Part shown: piece after piece, positions 1-9,849 of the stretch
Layout: every line of letters begins with the position of its first letter
How positions within the stretch are numbered: position 1 is the first letter of the stretch
NCBI GenBank assembly: GCA_002261195.1
Contig: MVBO01000037.1
Span: forward strand, 11,187-53,854
From: Bifiguratus adelaidae
Lineage: Eukaryota; Mucoromycota; Endogonomycetes; Endogonales
Reading direction: 5' to 3'
Length of the DNA stretch: 42,668 nt
Program-made: the position numbers and the translations under genes
The notes under the pieces: model-generated
What the model saw: only the letters and a program-made list of their open reading frames with translations
What the model was told of the DNA's origin: nothing
Database searches by the model: none

Positions 1-505
1 CCCGTAGTCGATCCAATAAGAGATTATGATACCGCATGTGATCAGCGCACCCTGGCTCATGACGAGCTTTCCTCGGACCTCTGGCTTTGTGCACTCAAAC
101 TGCCACATGGGCACAGTAGCCGTGATGAGACCTTTGCCGACACCAGTAACCATTCGCCCCACAATGAACTGGGCCAATTGGTACGATGCGCATTGCACAA
201 TAGCACCGACCACCCTAATCCACGCTCCAGTAAAGATCATTCTGCGGCGACCGTACTTATCTCCGAAATGCAGCGTTGACAGAGCACGCTCATCATGCAT
301 CCGATATCGTAAATGGAGATACAGGTACCCTGAACAATAGATCCGTACAAGGTTGTGGCGCTGAGCGTAGGGAATTGCCTAATGAACGAGTCAAGGGTCA
401 AAAGACCTCCCATCACACCTTGGTCATAGCCGAACAGCAGGAACCCGCACCCGGCGATGACGGCTACGGTCTTGTGCAGAGCCTCTCCTTCAAGGCCGAG
501 GTACG
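1..505 (-). pseudogene. MFS sugar porter, N-terminal half, frameshifted and cut by window edge
   Basis: The minus strand encodes the N-terminal part of a fungal hexose/sugar-porter transporter (MFS, plasma membrane). Visible motifs in order are GCGFLLFGYDQGVMGGLLT (first membrane helix), FGDKYGRRRMIF (loop 2-3), VGRMVTGVGKG, and VPMWQFECTKPEVRGKL (the PxxxE..RG sugar-porter signature), ending at ISYWIDYG at the window edge. The frame changes near 283-298: upstream reads YDIGCMM in one frame, downstream reads ALSTLHFGDKYG in another. No convincing start codon lies before GLEGEALHKTV near 500, so the first exon seems lost, and the sequence abuts the CDC14 relic on the opposite strand. The rest of the gene may continue left of the window. 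The family is clear; the pseudogene status rests on the one frameshift plus the missing start. Confidence 0.75.
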
Positions 506-529
506 TCCTAGGAACCTTTGTATCTCTCT

Positions 530-1047
530 GTTTCCAGGGCCCAAATCGTTCGCCTCAATTCAGCCATGTACGATGCATCCGTCTTTGAAAGCCACGGCAT
601 GCAAGTCACCGACCTCGCCTTTATGGATGGCACCATACCAAGTATCCAAGTCGTGCTAGAGTTTTGGGATCTGTGCGAGAAACAATGGCCTCCGAAGATA
701 CTCTGACACCCGTGCTCGCTGTCTATTGCAAAGCAGGTCTAGGACGAACAGGGTCACTCATTGCCTCATGGCTCATCCAGAAGCACGACTTTTCAGCCGC
801 CGAAGCCATTGGTTTTTTACGCGTCATGCGACCAGGTAGTGTGATTGGACAACAACAGGCCTGGTTATGTTCTATGGAAAAGATCTGGCGAGATCAAGCA
901 AGGGACAATAAGCTTGCTAACAGACGCGCGAAAGGGCGAAGTGCTTACATGTTGCGGAGTAAGCATCAAGAAGAGCGCATCGAGGCATCCATTCAACCTC
1001 GTAAACGCGAACGTAAAAGCATGCCTGTCAATGTCATTGTAGTGTGA
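530..1047 (+). pseudogene. CDC14: CDC14-type dual-specificity phosphatase relic
   Basis: CDC14 is the cell-cycle phosphatase that reverses CDK phosphorylation. This fragment keeps its catalytic core: IVRLNSAMYDA, then VTDLAFMDGTIPS, the P-loop YCKAGLGRTG (CX5R; catalytic Cys and Arg retained, the usual His before Cys is Tyr), FLRVMRPGSVIG, and QQQAWL. The part up to LCEKQWPPKIL and the part from TPVLAVYCKAG lie in different frames, with a stop at the end of the first (about 700-706). The N-terminal domain is absent and the C-terminus runs into unrelated basic sequence after about 880. A well-formed 3' splice site (polypyrimidine then CAG at about 536) precedes the homology, so it may start at an old exon boundary. 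It is too short (about 170 codons) and frameshifted to be a working CDC14. Confidence 0.75.
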
Positions 1048-1052
1048 CATTA

Positions 1053-1428
1053 ATGGATGATACGCTTGACATGAACGCGCCTTTCGCAGTTTACCCCAAG
1101 ACAGATTGTCCTCATTTGCAACACATTCCGGCTGAGCCTATAGGAAAGGTGTCGTTGCCGGGTGCATGCGTGGAATGTGGTGATGTCAGTGAGAACTGGC
1201 ACTGCTTTTATTGCGATACGGTCGCTCGCAGTCGGTAGGTGTACCTTGATCCAAAAACGCACGCTAAGTCGTCTCAGGTATGTCCACGGGCACATGAAGG
1301 AACATGGAACGAAAAGCCAGCATCCCGTGGCGTTGAGCTACAATGACTTATCTTCCTGGTGCTTTGAGTGCGATGATTACGTAGTGGGAGAGGCAAGCTC
1401 AATTGAAGCATTCATACCGCGTATCTAA
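1053..1428 (+). CDS. Small UBP-type zinc finger protein (one zinc Cys lost)
   Basis: Two exons (1053-1234 and 1278-1428, intron GTAGGT...CTCAG of 43 nt) join in phase to give about 110 residues. The splice restores the family signature SRYVHGHMKEH across the junction. The protein is one UBP-type zinc finger of the HDAC6/USP kind, which binds the free C-terminal tail of ubiquitin: C19/H21, C39xxC42, W49xC51xxC54, H66, H70, H76, and WCFECDDYV at 88-96. Where the family has Cys in the CSRYV motif this copy has Arg59 (CGC, one base from TGC), so one zinc site is probably damaged. I chose the ATG at 1053; it starts just after the stop that ends the CDC14 relic. It could be a recent solo gene or the last intact piece of a larger deubiquitinase or deacetylase. 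Confidence 0.65.
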
Positions 1429-2175
1429 CGCGTCACAAGGCGATTGAACCCCTTCATCAACGCGTCTACCAAGCGAAATTTGGCGAGAAGCCCTCGGATA
1501 GTCTAGAGGTCGGCAGCAGCGCATCAGCCAAAGGTAAAGGCCGAGACACATGATGTTAACTCTAATATCTCGGCATTTTCCTTATCTCTGCAATGGTTCT
1601 CGGTTACTCAAAGACTCGTGTATTGTGTGTGTTTAACAGTCAGGCGAATATAGCGCAAGTGTGCCAATGTGAGAATTCAAGGTTCCATGGCTCTGCCAAG
1701 CTCGAATGCTTGTGGTTGTCGGCAACATTTAACTGCAATGCACCGTAGTGAAATTTGACTTTAATAAAAATGCGTCAGTTACATTAGCGATTTCAAACCG
1801 AGCTTTTAAACCTTGTCTGCCTTTGAACGCTGACCGTTCGATTTGAGAGGCGCTAAAGTGACCAATTTTTTATTGGATGCCGTTTGCCCCCAATAAAGGG
1901 GGCATTCTTAAAAGACATAAGTGGAAGTCGGGATATTGGCGTTGAGGAGTTGGAATTGTCAATTGTCAACAACACCCTTTATATTGAATGACTTGATTTA
2001 AGCAGCTGCTATGAGGTCGTGCTGCACATTTCTTCTTCGTAATTTGCTTCTGCAGCGCGTACTCTACTGAGCGTCAGCACGCTTTATACAGGAATCGTGA
2101 GATCGGGAGCCACTGAGGCTAGAGAGAGACCGACGATCGAACCTTTTCCGCCTCGTCAAACATACCACTCTGCAA
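1429..2175. other. Intergenic, no gene seen
   Basis: I see no supported coding sequence. The stretch holds a perfect hairpin (1885-1904), a smaller CCAAT/ATTGG hairpin at 1862-1876, and a short direct repeat of AATTGTC near 1953-1966. Confidence 0.5.
1885..1904. repeat. Perfect 7-bp inverted repeat with AATAAA loop
   Basis: TGCCCCC, loop AATAAA, GGGGGCA. It follows another short hairpin (CCAAT, T-run, ATTGG) 9 nt upstream. It could be a terminator-like or excision-footprint structure, or chance. Confidence 0.6.
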
Positions 2176-3940
2176 ATGAAGCAAGCTAGGATACCGAAAC
2201 GTCGGCTGACCAATATTTTGAACAAACTGCTTATATTAACGGTCACGGTGTTTTACGTTCGCCATATCCACGTTCTTTGCGTGACGCAACTCTTACGACA
2301 GTTTATATCTACAAATCACTTTGCAAGACGACAGCTTGCCGCTATCGTCGTCGACAACGACAAGCTGGGAAGAAAAGGCTCAGGAAAGCGAAAAATCCCG
2401 AAGCACGCCGAACTGCGGATGAAGTACATGCAGACATCTCGGGCTTATAGAAACGACCAGGGCTTTGACGCGGTAAAAGACCGAGTGATCGCTGAGACGA
2501 GTAAAATATTCCGGGATCACGGCGAGCTGCGCTATTCAGTCCGATCTGTGGAACAGAACTTCGGAATGCATGTACGCCAAATAACGATCCTGACCACTGA
2601 TTACGAACCGGTCGTTGAAGTCGACGAAAACGGAGAGGAGAAGCTAGTTTTCGGGCCCGGGCAGATTCCGTTTTGGCTAGATAATGCGCGTTCGCCGGAC
2701 GCACGCGTTAGAGTTGTGCATCACTCTGAAGTCTTCAAGCCTGCAACTGCAGAGAATCTCCCGACATTTAGCTCCACTTCCATTGAAAATGCTCTGAGCG
2801 ACATTGACGGCGTTGCCGACTTTTTCATCTACATGAACGACGACTTCTTTTTGGCTCAGCCGATGGAGCTTTCTGATATGGTTCATCCGTACTACGGCCA
2901 AGTCGTCCACTTTGACCAAAAGAAAAAAATTCGCTGGTCAAGCCAAGAAGATTTGCAAAGTATCGCCGATAAAGGCCTCTACGGCATCGGGCATGGGTTC
3001 GCTGAACAGAATTCTTATGGAATTCACAAGTTACCTGCTTGGTATGCGATTTGGAACGCGTTTACGACCCTATGTATCACACATTGCTCGAGTCTTCCAG
3101 CCGCAGATCCTCAAAGAACTCAAGGCAGACCGTATTATTGGGCCGTGGATGAACTCGACAATGTCGCATCGGTTCCGTGGTGAAGAAGCCGGCGAGACCA
3201 TCGTGCCTTTCCTGTTTCACAACTATCTAGTTGAAATGCATACAGAAAGCGTGATGAAATCGTTCTTCCTGGGCAAGGTTGACGTGGACAATGATGGATT
3301 TTGGTCACCGGAAGAGCGCCAGGCGGCCGTGGACTTTATTATTCTGGAAAATAAGCACCTTTTGAATCAGCTGGACAAAGGAAGAAAGGAAACGGAACTC
3401 GCTGCTCTCAATCTTACTAATTAAATGACGAAAAACGGTATTACAGGCCCATCTAGAACGCGATGCACCTGGTCTTCGTCCGATGGACACCCATATCAGA
3501 TCGAGCACCTTTCCGACGGTTACAACCATAATTACTATCGTACCGACGGGTTGTCTGCAACTCATAGGCCCTGCACATTTAATATCGACAAGTGCCTCGG
3601 TAAACAGTGGAGCGACCCAGTTTCTGAAATGCAAATCCGTGCCGATTACGACAGTATTCAAAAGAGCGCTGAATGCTTCACTTGCCTTGAAGCAATTTTG
3701 ATTAGCGCGTCTAAACGGATTAACGGCAAGGGCGGCTACAGCGCTGCACTGCCGCCTCGAACAGATCCTCGGCGTAAGACATATGTAAACGCAATTCGCC
3801 GTTACTCTTACGTTGTTGGTGAGTCGCGATTCGACTTTATCCAGCATCGTACATACGAGTCCGGTGTGTCCGACTTTGATCGCATGAGAAGAAATCCCAA
3901 GGCTTACATCTGCATAAATGACAATGCAAAGTCAAAGTAA
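2176..3940 (+). pseudogene. Stealth-family (capsule/GlcNAc-phosphotransferase-like) protein, broken
   Basis: Stealth proteins are hexose-1-phosphate transferases related to human GNPTAB and bacterial capsule enzymes. A basic N-terminus and hydrophobic stretch (about residues 17-37, LLILTVTVFYV) suggest a Golgi type II anchor. Conserved region 2 is clear: HGELRYSVRSVEQ, ITILTTDYEP, IPFWLD, DFFIYMNDDFFLAQP (metal-binding DD). Conserved region 3 follows in the next frame: YLLGMRFGTRLRPYVSH, TMSHRFRGEEAG, then an EF-hand loop DVDNDGFWSPEE as in GNPTAB, and a region-4-like tail AYICINDNA. The first region (usual YTWVNGSDP) is not seen. Lesions are a frameshift near 3005-3030, an in-frame TAA at 3422-3424 followed at once by ATG, and the missing first region. 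No GT-AG intron I could find repairs both breaks. Confidence 0.75.
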
Positions 3941-4373
3941 GTTGTAGTACCTTGTTCTGCTGGTTTTGCCTAATGCGCTGCACGTTGCTAACCCGGCCTT
4001 GTTTAAACAGCAATCCTGCAGATTTGAAATAGATGGATGGCGCCTTGAGGAACTTCATGAAGAGTATGTTCCCTAGCAGAGGACCCTATGAGCTTGATGA
4101 TGACTGATAGAGGCATGTTGGGTATTCGTTAACAGGTGTATTACGTAAAATTACTTGGAGCTGATACACTTGCCGCTTGATAATGCATAAATACTTGGTC
4201 ATATTTTCACTCGATTTTTACATATATACAATATTTATAGAAAAAGTTTCAAGTTATATGAATCCTCCATAGGAATTCTACAATGTTAGAAAAGCAAAGA
4301 TGACAATCTATTCCATGTACATTTGCTGCTTGTCCAGTCGGACAGCGGATAGTTCGACAAAGTGGCGCCAAGG
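3941..4373. other. AT-rich intergenic
   Basis: I see no gene. The stretch becomes AT-rich from about 4130 to 4260 (many ATA/TAT runs), as expected of spacer between the Stealth relic and the convergent acetyltransferase relic. Confidence 0.5.
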
Positions 4374-4690
4374 TCATTCTCTGGCTTCCACCGTCGATGC
4401 GCCAGTAGTGTGACGAGCCATTCTCTGCTCCGGAAACGGATCGTCCGGCGCAGTTGCCCGACCATCATCCTTGAAACCGTTCCTTTGATAAAACGCAATG
4501 GCTCGAGCATTTGTTTGCCGAACATGAAGCACGACTCTTTGAACGTGCTGTATCGATGCCCACTGAACGACGGCATCCACCAGTGCATCGCCGACACCTT
4601 GAGACCGTCTCCCGGGCGTAACCCACATGGATATGAGTTCTACTTGGCCGTCGTCTGGCGTAGTAACCCTAACCCTAACCCTAACCGATT
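4374..4690 (-). pseudogene. GNAT N-acetyltransferase, 5' part lost at a telomeric repeat
   Basis: The minus-strand frame ends at 4374 and encodes the C-terminal half of a GNAT acetyltransferase: VELISMWVTPGRRSQGVGDAL (beta4 plus the acetyl-CoA loop, R/QxxGxG/A type), VVLHVRQTNARAIAFYQRNGF (motif B), and a PFPEQRM tail. About 100 residues match the family. Directly before the homology the frame runs through the telomere-like array, read as VRVRVRV, and further upstream (to about 4781) nothing resembles the N-terminal half of the fold. The frame stays open through the array, so a chimeric protein from an ATG near 4781 could be made, but the substrate half is missing. The substrate is unknown. 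Confidence 0.65.
4664..4686. repeat. Interstitial telomeric array (TAACCC, about 3.8 units)
   Basis: Twenty-three bases of uninterrupted CCCTAA-type repeat, TTAGGG on the minus strand. It lies exactly where homology to the acetyltransferase stops. Confidence 0.9.
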
Positions 4691-4786
4691 GATGAATTGT
4701 ATCGAAGGTCTTAGCGGAAAAGAGTGTGTGTATGGATGTAAGAGCGGTTCCAGCGCCGAGAACTTCCCACAACATTTTCATGCAAT

Positions 4787-5498
4787 GAGATGTTCAGGCA
4801 AAGAGGTGCTGGACACCGATATGCGCTCTCCATAAGCAATTGTAATGAAGTTGAGCTTCAAGTCGTGCGAGTTCATTCTGGGGCAAGTCCAACATCAGTT
4901 AATGAGTGAAATTCAAAGGACGTTGAGATATATCAGCATGAAGCGCTGCACTTTTCATTGAATATAATCGGCCTCCACACCAAAACTGCGGACCCAAACA
5001 GGAACACACGGCGTACACGAATATAGACACAAAGTCGATGGCTTGGAAAGCATCTGAAGAACTACTGGAATACAATAGTATGCCTGTAAGGACATAGGTC
5101 AAGGTACGACAGTTACTATGGGCTTCTGATTGGATCTAAGAAGTATATGTTAAATGTTCGATTGATATACATTCCTATTCGCCTTTTCCCACTCATATTG
5201 TGAACAAGGATCCCTGGATCAATAACTGGCAAACGGATGGTTGTTTGAACTGGTTGGGCATTGATTCTTTCTCGCCATGAGTTGTGAGTTGACACGATGT
5301 GGAATTGAGGCCACAACACGTCAATGCTCTCGATCTATTTGAGGTCTTGGCTTTAAGCACGCATAGAAAACTCAGCGAGCTTTCGAGTTACTTTTAGTGC
5401 TTGGCAGCGCTCCTGAAAGTGGATTGTTTGAGTGGAAGTTCTGGCGATAATTTTTTCGGGACGGAGCTGAAGCATTCACTGTCAGACTGTAGTTGCCG
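4787..5498. other. Intergenic, no recognised gene
   Basis: A minus-strand open frame at 4899-5102 contains hydrophobic stretches that look membrane-like (DAFQAIDFVSIFVYAVCS). It has no recognised family and no support from a good start or splice sites. I leave it uncalled. Confidence 0.4.
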
Positions 5499-5625
5499 GG
5501 TTGATCATGCGAGTAGTTATATGCTTGTCTCAAAGATTAAGCCTTGCATGTCTGAGGGACGAGCAAATTGCATACTGGTGAAACTGCGAATGGCTTGTGA
5601 AATCAGTTATAGTTTATTTGATGCC
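5499..5625 (+). pseudogene. Relic of the 5' end of 18S rRNA
   Basis: The stretch matches the universally conserved first ~130 nt of nuclear small-subunit rRNA in order: GGTTGATC..TGC.AGTAG (5' end), ATATGCTTGTCTCAAAGATT (5520-5539), AAGCC.TGCATGTCT, CATACTG(G)TGAAACTGCG, AATGGCT, AAATCAGTTATAGTTTATTT, GATG. It differs from a functional copy at several sites that do not vary in real 18S genes (the start CCTGCCAGTAG is CATGCGAGTAG, GCTCATTAAATC is GCTTGTGAAATC, and the segment after CATGTCT is remodelled). Homology stops abruptly on both sides, so this is an inserted fragment and not part of an rDNA unit. Comparison is from memory of the conserved sequence. Confidence 0.85.
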
Positions 5626-5995
5626 ACGTTCTTAAAGATACAAGAAAGTTTACAACATCTTGCTTGTCTCTGAGACGCAGAAAAATTTCAATTGTATTCA
5701 AAAAAGACTTTCACAATCAGCATTGATGACACTTGCATTGATCATAAAACGATATCTTTTCCTCGCTGTTGGCTTGTAGGGACAGAAATGGCAGAAAGAT
5801 GCTTGACGACAGGCTGCGGACAAAATGCTGACTCTACAGCTCTGGTGGAACTGTTGAAGATAGCAGGAATTGATTGGCTGTTTACTACAAGATACCCATC
5901 AGTTAGACAATCATCTATTGTAGATTTGATTACGTTCTGTCCATAATAATATCCAATTTTTCAATCAACGTTGCAAAGTCGAGGAAATGTGTATC
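5626..5995. other. Intergenic, no recognised gene
   Basis: An open frame at about 5692-5946 (plus) has no recognised similarity. No rRNA similarity continues past about 5625. Confidence 0.4.
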
Positions 5996-7107
5996 TCAGC
6001 TCAAATGGGCCATCTCTACCACACCAAAGCCTTCCACCTTCTCACCCAATAAACGCCCCGAAGATGTCACAAATCCTTCGTATGCCGTATCTCCGATTGC
6101 CATAGTCCCCACAATTTCTTGGTCAGGTCGGACACTCTTGACGGTAACACTATCGCCATTGGAGAAGGAGACGTTCCACTCTAATGGATACGAGATGCCT
6201 GTGGCATTAGAAGTGAACATGTCTTGAGTATTCGCTGTAATCGTCATTGGAAGGATGTGATGTGAGCCATCTGCCGCTCGAACTGTTGCGAATCTGGCTC
6301 TCTGATATGGAGTCGCGTTATCGACGGCCCAAACACTGGCCTTCATGTCTGGATTTTGGAAGTGTAGCTCGAACCAGGTCCAATTTCCAGTTGAGGGCGA
6401 TCCTGGTCCCCATTGACGGTCATACCAGGTGCGTGAGAGCTCTGGGATTATATCGATCTCCGTGCCATTGATCATCAGATTTCCAGTGGTACGTCCACCA
6501 GTCATTCCCCACTCTGACTGCAGCCCGTTTCCCCACGTGAACGACCCAGTTCCACCGTTCAATAAAACTGGGGCAGTGGCCCCGACCGTGAGATTGTAGC
6601 TGACATCTGGATTGGTGAACCAAGTTCGCAGCTTCGACACTTGATCCGTTGACAATGCTTGAAATCCGTATCCTGGACCAGAGATATTAAAAACTTGGGG
6701 ATATGACGTCGAATCATTGAGGTAGACCAGTCGCTGCCAATAGAACTCCGGCTGAGTGATATCCAAGATGGATCCTCGAAAGTAACGAGGCTGAAAGTCT
6801 AGAGCCAATGTATGCGAGACGACAAGGTATTGGTGCTTGTTTGAACCCGTAAGGAAGGAGCTTGACCAGTAAGAACTCGGTCCAGATGCATTATTGGTCC
6901 CGATGATCGTTTGCGAATCAGTGAGGTTGTACAGAGCTGCAATTTTTCCCTACTTTTGGGTCAGATCGTTCAATATGTGCACAGCTCAATACTCACATCC
7001 AAAAGTTCTGATGCTGTATAGGGAGCGAAATCGTACGTGCGAGCACCACGCAAAGGGCGTGCCTTAGCACCCAAGAAGATACCGAAGAGGATAGCCAAGA
7101 ACTTCAT
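5996..7107 (-). CDS. Secreted CrtC/AttH lipocalin-like protein (kievitone hydratase-like)
   Basis: Exon 1 is 6997-7107 and exon 2 is 5996-6949, with a 47-nt GTGAGT...GTAG intron in phase 0, giving 354 residues. The start MKFLAILFGIFLGAKA is a signal peptide, so the product is probably secreted. The body carries marks of the CrtC/AttH double-lipocalin family, which includes fungal kievitone hydratase and several pericyclase-like enzymes: YLVVSHTLALDFQPRYFRGS, TGNLMINGTEIDI, LSRTWYDRQWG (the family's SWxDRQWG), GNWTWFELHFQNPD, and a C-terminal EGFGVVEMAHL. Several NxT/S sites fit a secreted glycoprotein. The frame is intact, unlike most neighbours. Substrate cannot be read from sequence; hydration of a phenolic defence compound is one possibility for the family. 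Confidence 0.8.
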
Positions 7108-8029
7108 ATCGTTGAATGTGATGGTTACTTCTACTCTAATCCCATGGCTTTTATATTCATGACATGACTTGCGCAATGGCTTCTGGCTTATTCAGCTCCC
7201 AATTATCCGTGTTGGTTACAAGCCTTTCGGGAAGATTATCCCGTGTGATGTCGTGACTTGCTTGTGTCCTTATTAGGTGTGGTTATCACCGGGCACAAGA
7301 ACATTCTAGGGTCGGTGTAGAGTCTGGAAAGACGCGGTTGATGGATGTACGTGAACGGAATAAAGTCAAGTTCCGGAATGCCGATTCGTCGACGACCATC
7401 GGCGTTAACACATGAATGTATCTGCGGGTCATGACTAAGTAGTGTAACGCTCGGGTTGGACTTTTGATTGCTGCAAGGCGCGTGCAACATGCAGCTCCGG
7501 GGAGCTTTCCTTGAGGGCGAGACCAGCGTTCGAATCGTGACCCGCGCTGTAATTCGGGTTCCCTCGGGCCGGGCGAGACAGCGGGAACATTATTCAATAT
7601 TACTTAGTAATAGGCTCCCGGAGCTTAGATGACCGACTTTATTTTCCTTTACTAAGGGTATTAAATGTTTATCAGCGTTCCCAATCGTGAATTTAACCCT
7701 AACCCCTCGCCGCCCATCCTCCGAATTCCCTTTTGGGTAAACCAAATACCAAAAATGGAATGCACCAAATTATTTCAGATTTATAGCGATGTGCCTAGTC
7801 AAATTACAGTTACAGGTTCGCGTTGAATCCAGGTGGGAAAACTACAAATATCGTAATTGGATCAGCCCGAATTTCTCGACTACAAGAGACAAGTGCATAA
7901 AAATTATGGGTTTGCTACAAAAATTCATCATTGTATTACTATTCCAAAGATCAGTTGGTCTGGGAGCAGCGCAAAGTATGGATAGTGACCTTAGCGAACG
8001 CAAGAATAAGCGAAATACTGGGCTAGGAA
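7108..8029. other. Intergenic with short telomere-like motif
   Basis: I find no supported gene. A two-unit TTAACCCTAACCCCT motif is at 7693-7707. The GC-rich patch around 7490-7580 was checked for tRNA and rRNA and fits neither. Confidence 0.4.
7693..7707. repeat. Short interstitial telomere-like motif
   Basis: Two units of CCCTAA with a degenerate end (TTAACCCTAACCCCT). It lies in spacer, not at an identifiable gene break. Confidence 0.6.
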
Positions 8030-8520
8030 GCCTTTGAGGTTGTGGTCAGAAACCTTCAAAGGAAATGTCTTCATTCTGCCAAATGTGGATACAAGGTAGA
8101 TCTGCGGAACCAGACCGTGGCTGGAATCAGCAACCCTTCCAGTGCCGCTCAGTTTGCACCCAAAATCGCCAAGGAAGTGACAGAGCTTTACATATCAACG
8201 AACTCACAAACTACGCGGTACCTCGTTACAATTATAAATATCCGAAATGGCTCGCGTTCATCATCCGTTACGTTACTGGTGCGCAAGAGCTATGGCGAGC
8301 GACTGGCTTCATTGCAAGTGAAATTAAGCCGTTTGTGTTCAGATATTATAGGTCCCAGCCAAGCCATCACAAGAACCATAAAGCGTCTCATGAAAAGAGG
8401 AAGCAGCCCTCGAAAATGCAACGCTTTATCGTTTCTTCTTTCGTGGTGCTGAGTTCTATACTCTTCATCTCTTATGTCGTCTTTTTTCAAAAAGCTATCA
8501 AGGTCCAATCTTTAACTTTT
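8030..8520 (+). pseudogene. Baeyer-Villiger/flavin monooxygenase relic
   Basis: Successive frames spell the middle of a flavin-dependent Baeyer-Villiger-type monooxygenase: WSETFKGNVF, then HSAKCGYKVDLRNQTVAG (entry to the NADPH-binding Rossmann unit, normally VAVIGNGSS; here ISNPSSAAQFAPKIAKEV), then NYAVPRYNYKYPKW (family xRTPxWxxPRxNxxYP) and YVTGAQELWRATGFIAS. The frame changes near 8070 (ETFKGNVF to HSAK) and near 8200 (TELYI to NYAVPR). The FAD-binding N-terminus and the C-terminal half are not seen. This is a decayed internal fragment. Confidence 0.65.
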
Positions 8521-8559
8521 CTTTCTCCCTAACTCCACTTCTGGAACTTTCTTCGCTTA

Positions 8560-9675
8560 GAGCATCCGCTTCCCAAAGGAACTCTTCGACTATGGCTTTG
8601 CAAGATATTTTCCTACATTCAGTTGGGAGGATTTTAAGGCTATGGGAACGCTGGACCCAGATAACTTCCCTCCTCAGAAGTGTCAGTGGAACAAGCATGG
8701 ATATCTTTATCCAAGAAGCTTTTAAAGCTACCTTCCTGGAGTTCCGTACCAATAGGACCCAGGAAGCAAAGTTACGTCGCACCAAGGACGAACTTGAGCT
8801 ACGTCTTCACAACATGGATTTCCCGAAGTTCATTGAAGACAGTTTACAGGCCCAACTACTGAATGTCGATAAAGTGGTCACTGAGCAGATGAGCAAACCT
8901 TCGAACAGCTACGCCAGTCAATAAACAATATCAAGTATGAAGCCCTGAAAGTGACCGTTGAGCTCAAAAACAAGCCTGGGCACATTATGCTCAGCAAACT
9001 ACGTTTGACGTCCCGATGCAAAGACTACGAAGAAGAGGTGTATGTCACCGTCAGTGACCATCCAGGCCAAATTAATGTTCTCATCACTATGATAGCTAGG
9101 GTTGGGAGCCATTGCTGTCAAACTTGTCTTTTACAAGTCATTATACAATGGACATTTCGCGGAGTATCCTCCTTTGCCAAGAATGGTCATCGTGCCTCCG
9201 CGATTCCCGCGACACGCATGATCTATTGTCTGTGGTCTATGCTGTGGACGCCTGAGCACGATGTATTCTCTGGCCGATGCGGAAACATCGATTGAACGCC
9301 CTCTAACTCCGGAGTTCATGTATTGGGATAAGGCCAACGGCGGACCGGACCGAACCGAATCGGAAGTACATTGGGCTTCGGCAACAGTTTAGCATGCCCT
9401 TGAAGCAAAGTTATCAGGATTGATGCCCGATCGCTTTCCGGCACTCCACGGAAGAACACCCAGGTTTGAGTTCAGTTGGACTCATCCCGGAGACGATCTT
9501 CCAAGTCCTCTGTCCTGCAGAAGTGGCCGGCTTCTCGTCAGGAAGCAGATCAAGGAATTATACGACAATGCGCGAAGATACATTCAACCATACCTTCTCC
9601 TGATCAACAAAACCACTGCAGCCAGTTCTCTGATACGGTCTACTGGATTTCTTCAACCCATCGAAGGCCCATGAT
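8560..9675 (+). pseudogene. Decayed coding sequence of unrecognised family
   Basis: Several protein-like segments follow each other on the plus strand in shifting frames: FPKELFDYGFARYFPTFSWE (about 8566-8625), DFPKFIEDSLQAQLLNVDKV (about 8818-8877), KVTVELKNKPGHIMLSKLRL (about 8948-9008), KLVFYKSLYNGHFAEYPPLP (about 9119-9180), PEFMYWDKANGGPDRTESEV (about 9311-9370), and FEFSWTHPGDDLP (about 9466-9505). Their composition and order suggest one or two former genes broken by frameshifts and stops. I do not recognise the family and assign no function. It may instead be two adjacent relics. Confidence 0.35.
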
Positions 9676-9849
9676 GGCAACGTTTTGTCTAGCTTGGCTA
9701 CGGTATGTATATGTCATCAAGATTACGTGGTCGGAGGAGGAGAGCATGGAATAAAATTAACGGACAAAGCATGTAAATAGCAGAGCTGTTGTTGCACGTA
9801 TGCAAATGAAATGTAACACGCCATAGTTCACAAATATTAGGTAAAACAT

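Noticed and set aside
7490-7580. GC-rich patch with GTTCGAATC, resembling a tRNA T-arm
   Set aside because: The flanking bases do not form the T-stem and no A-box, anticodon arm or acceptor stem fits.
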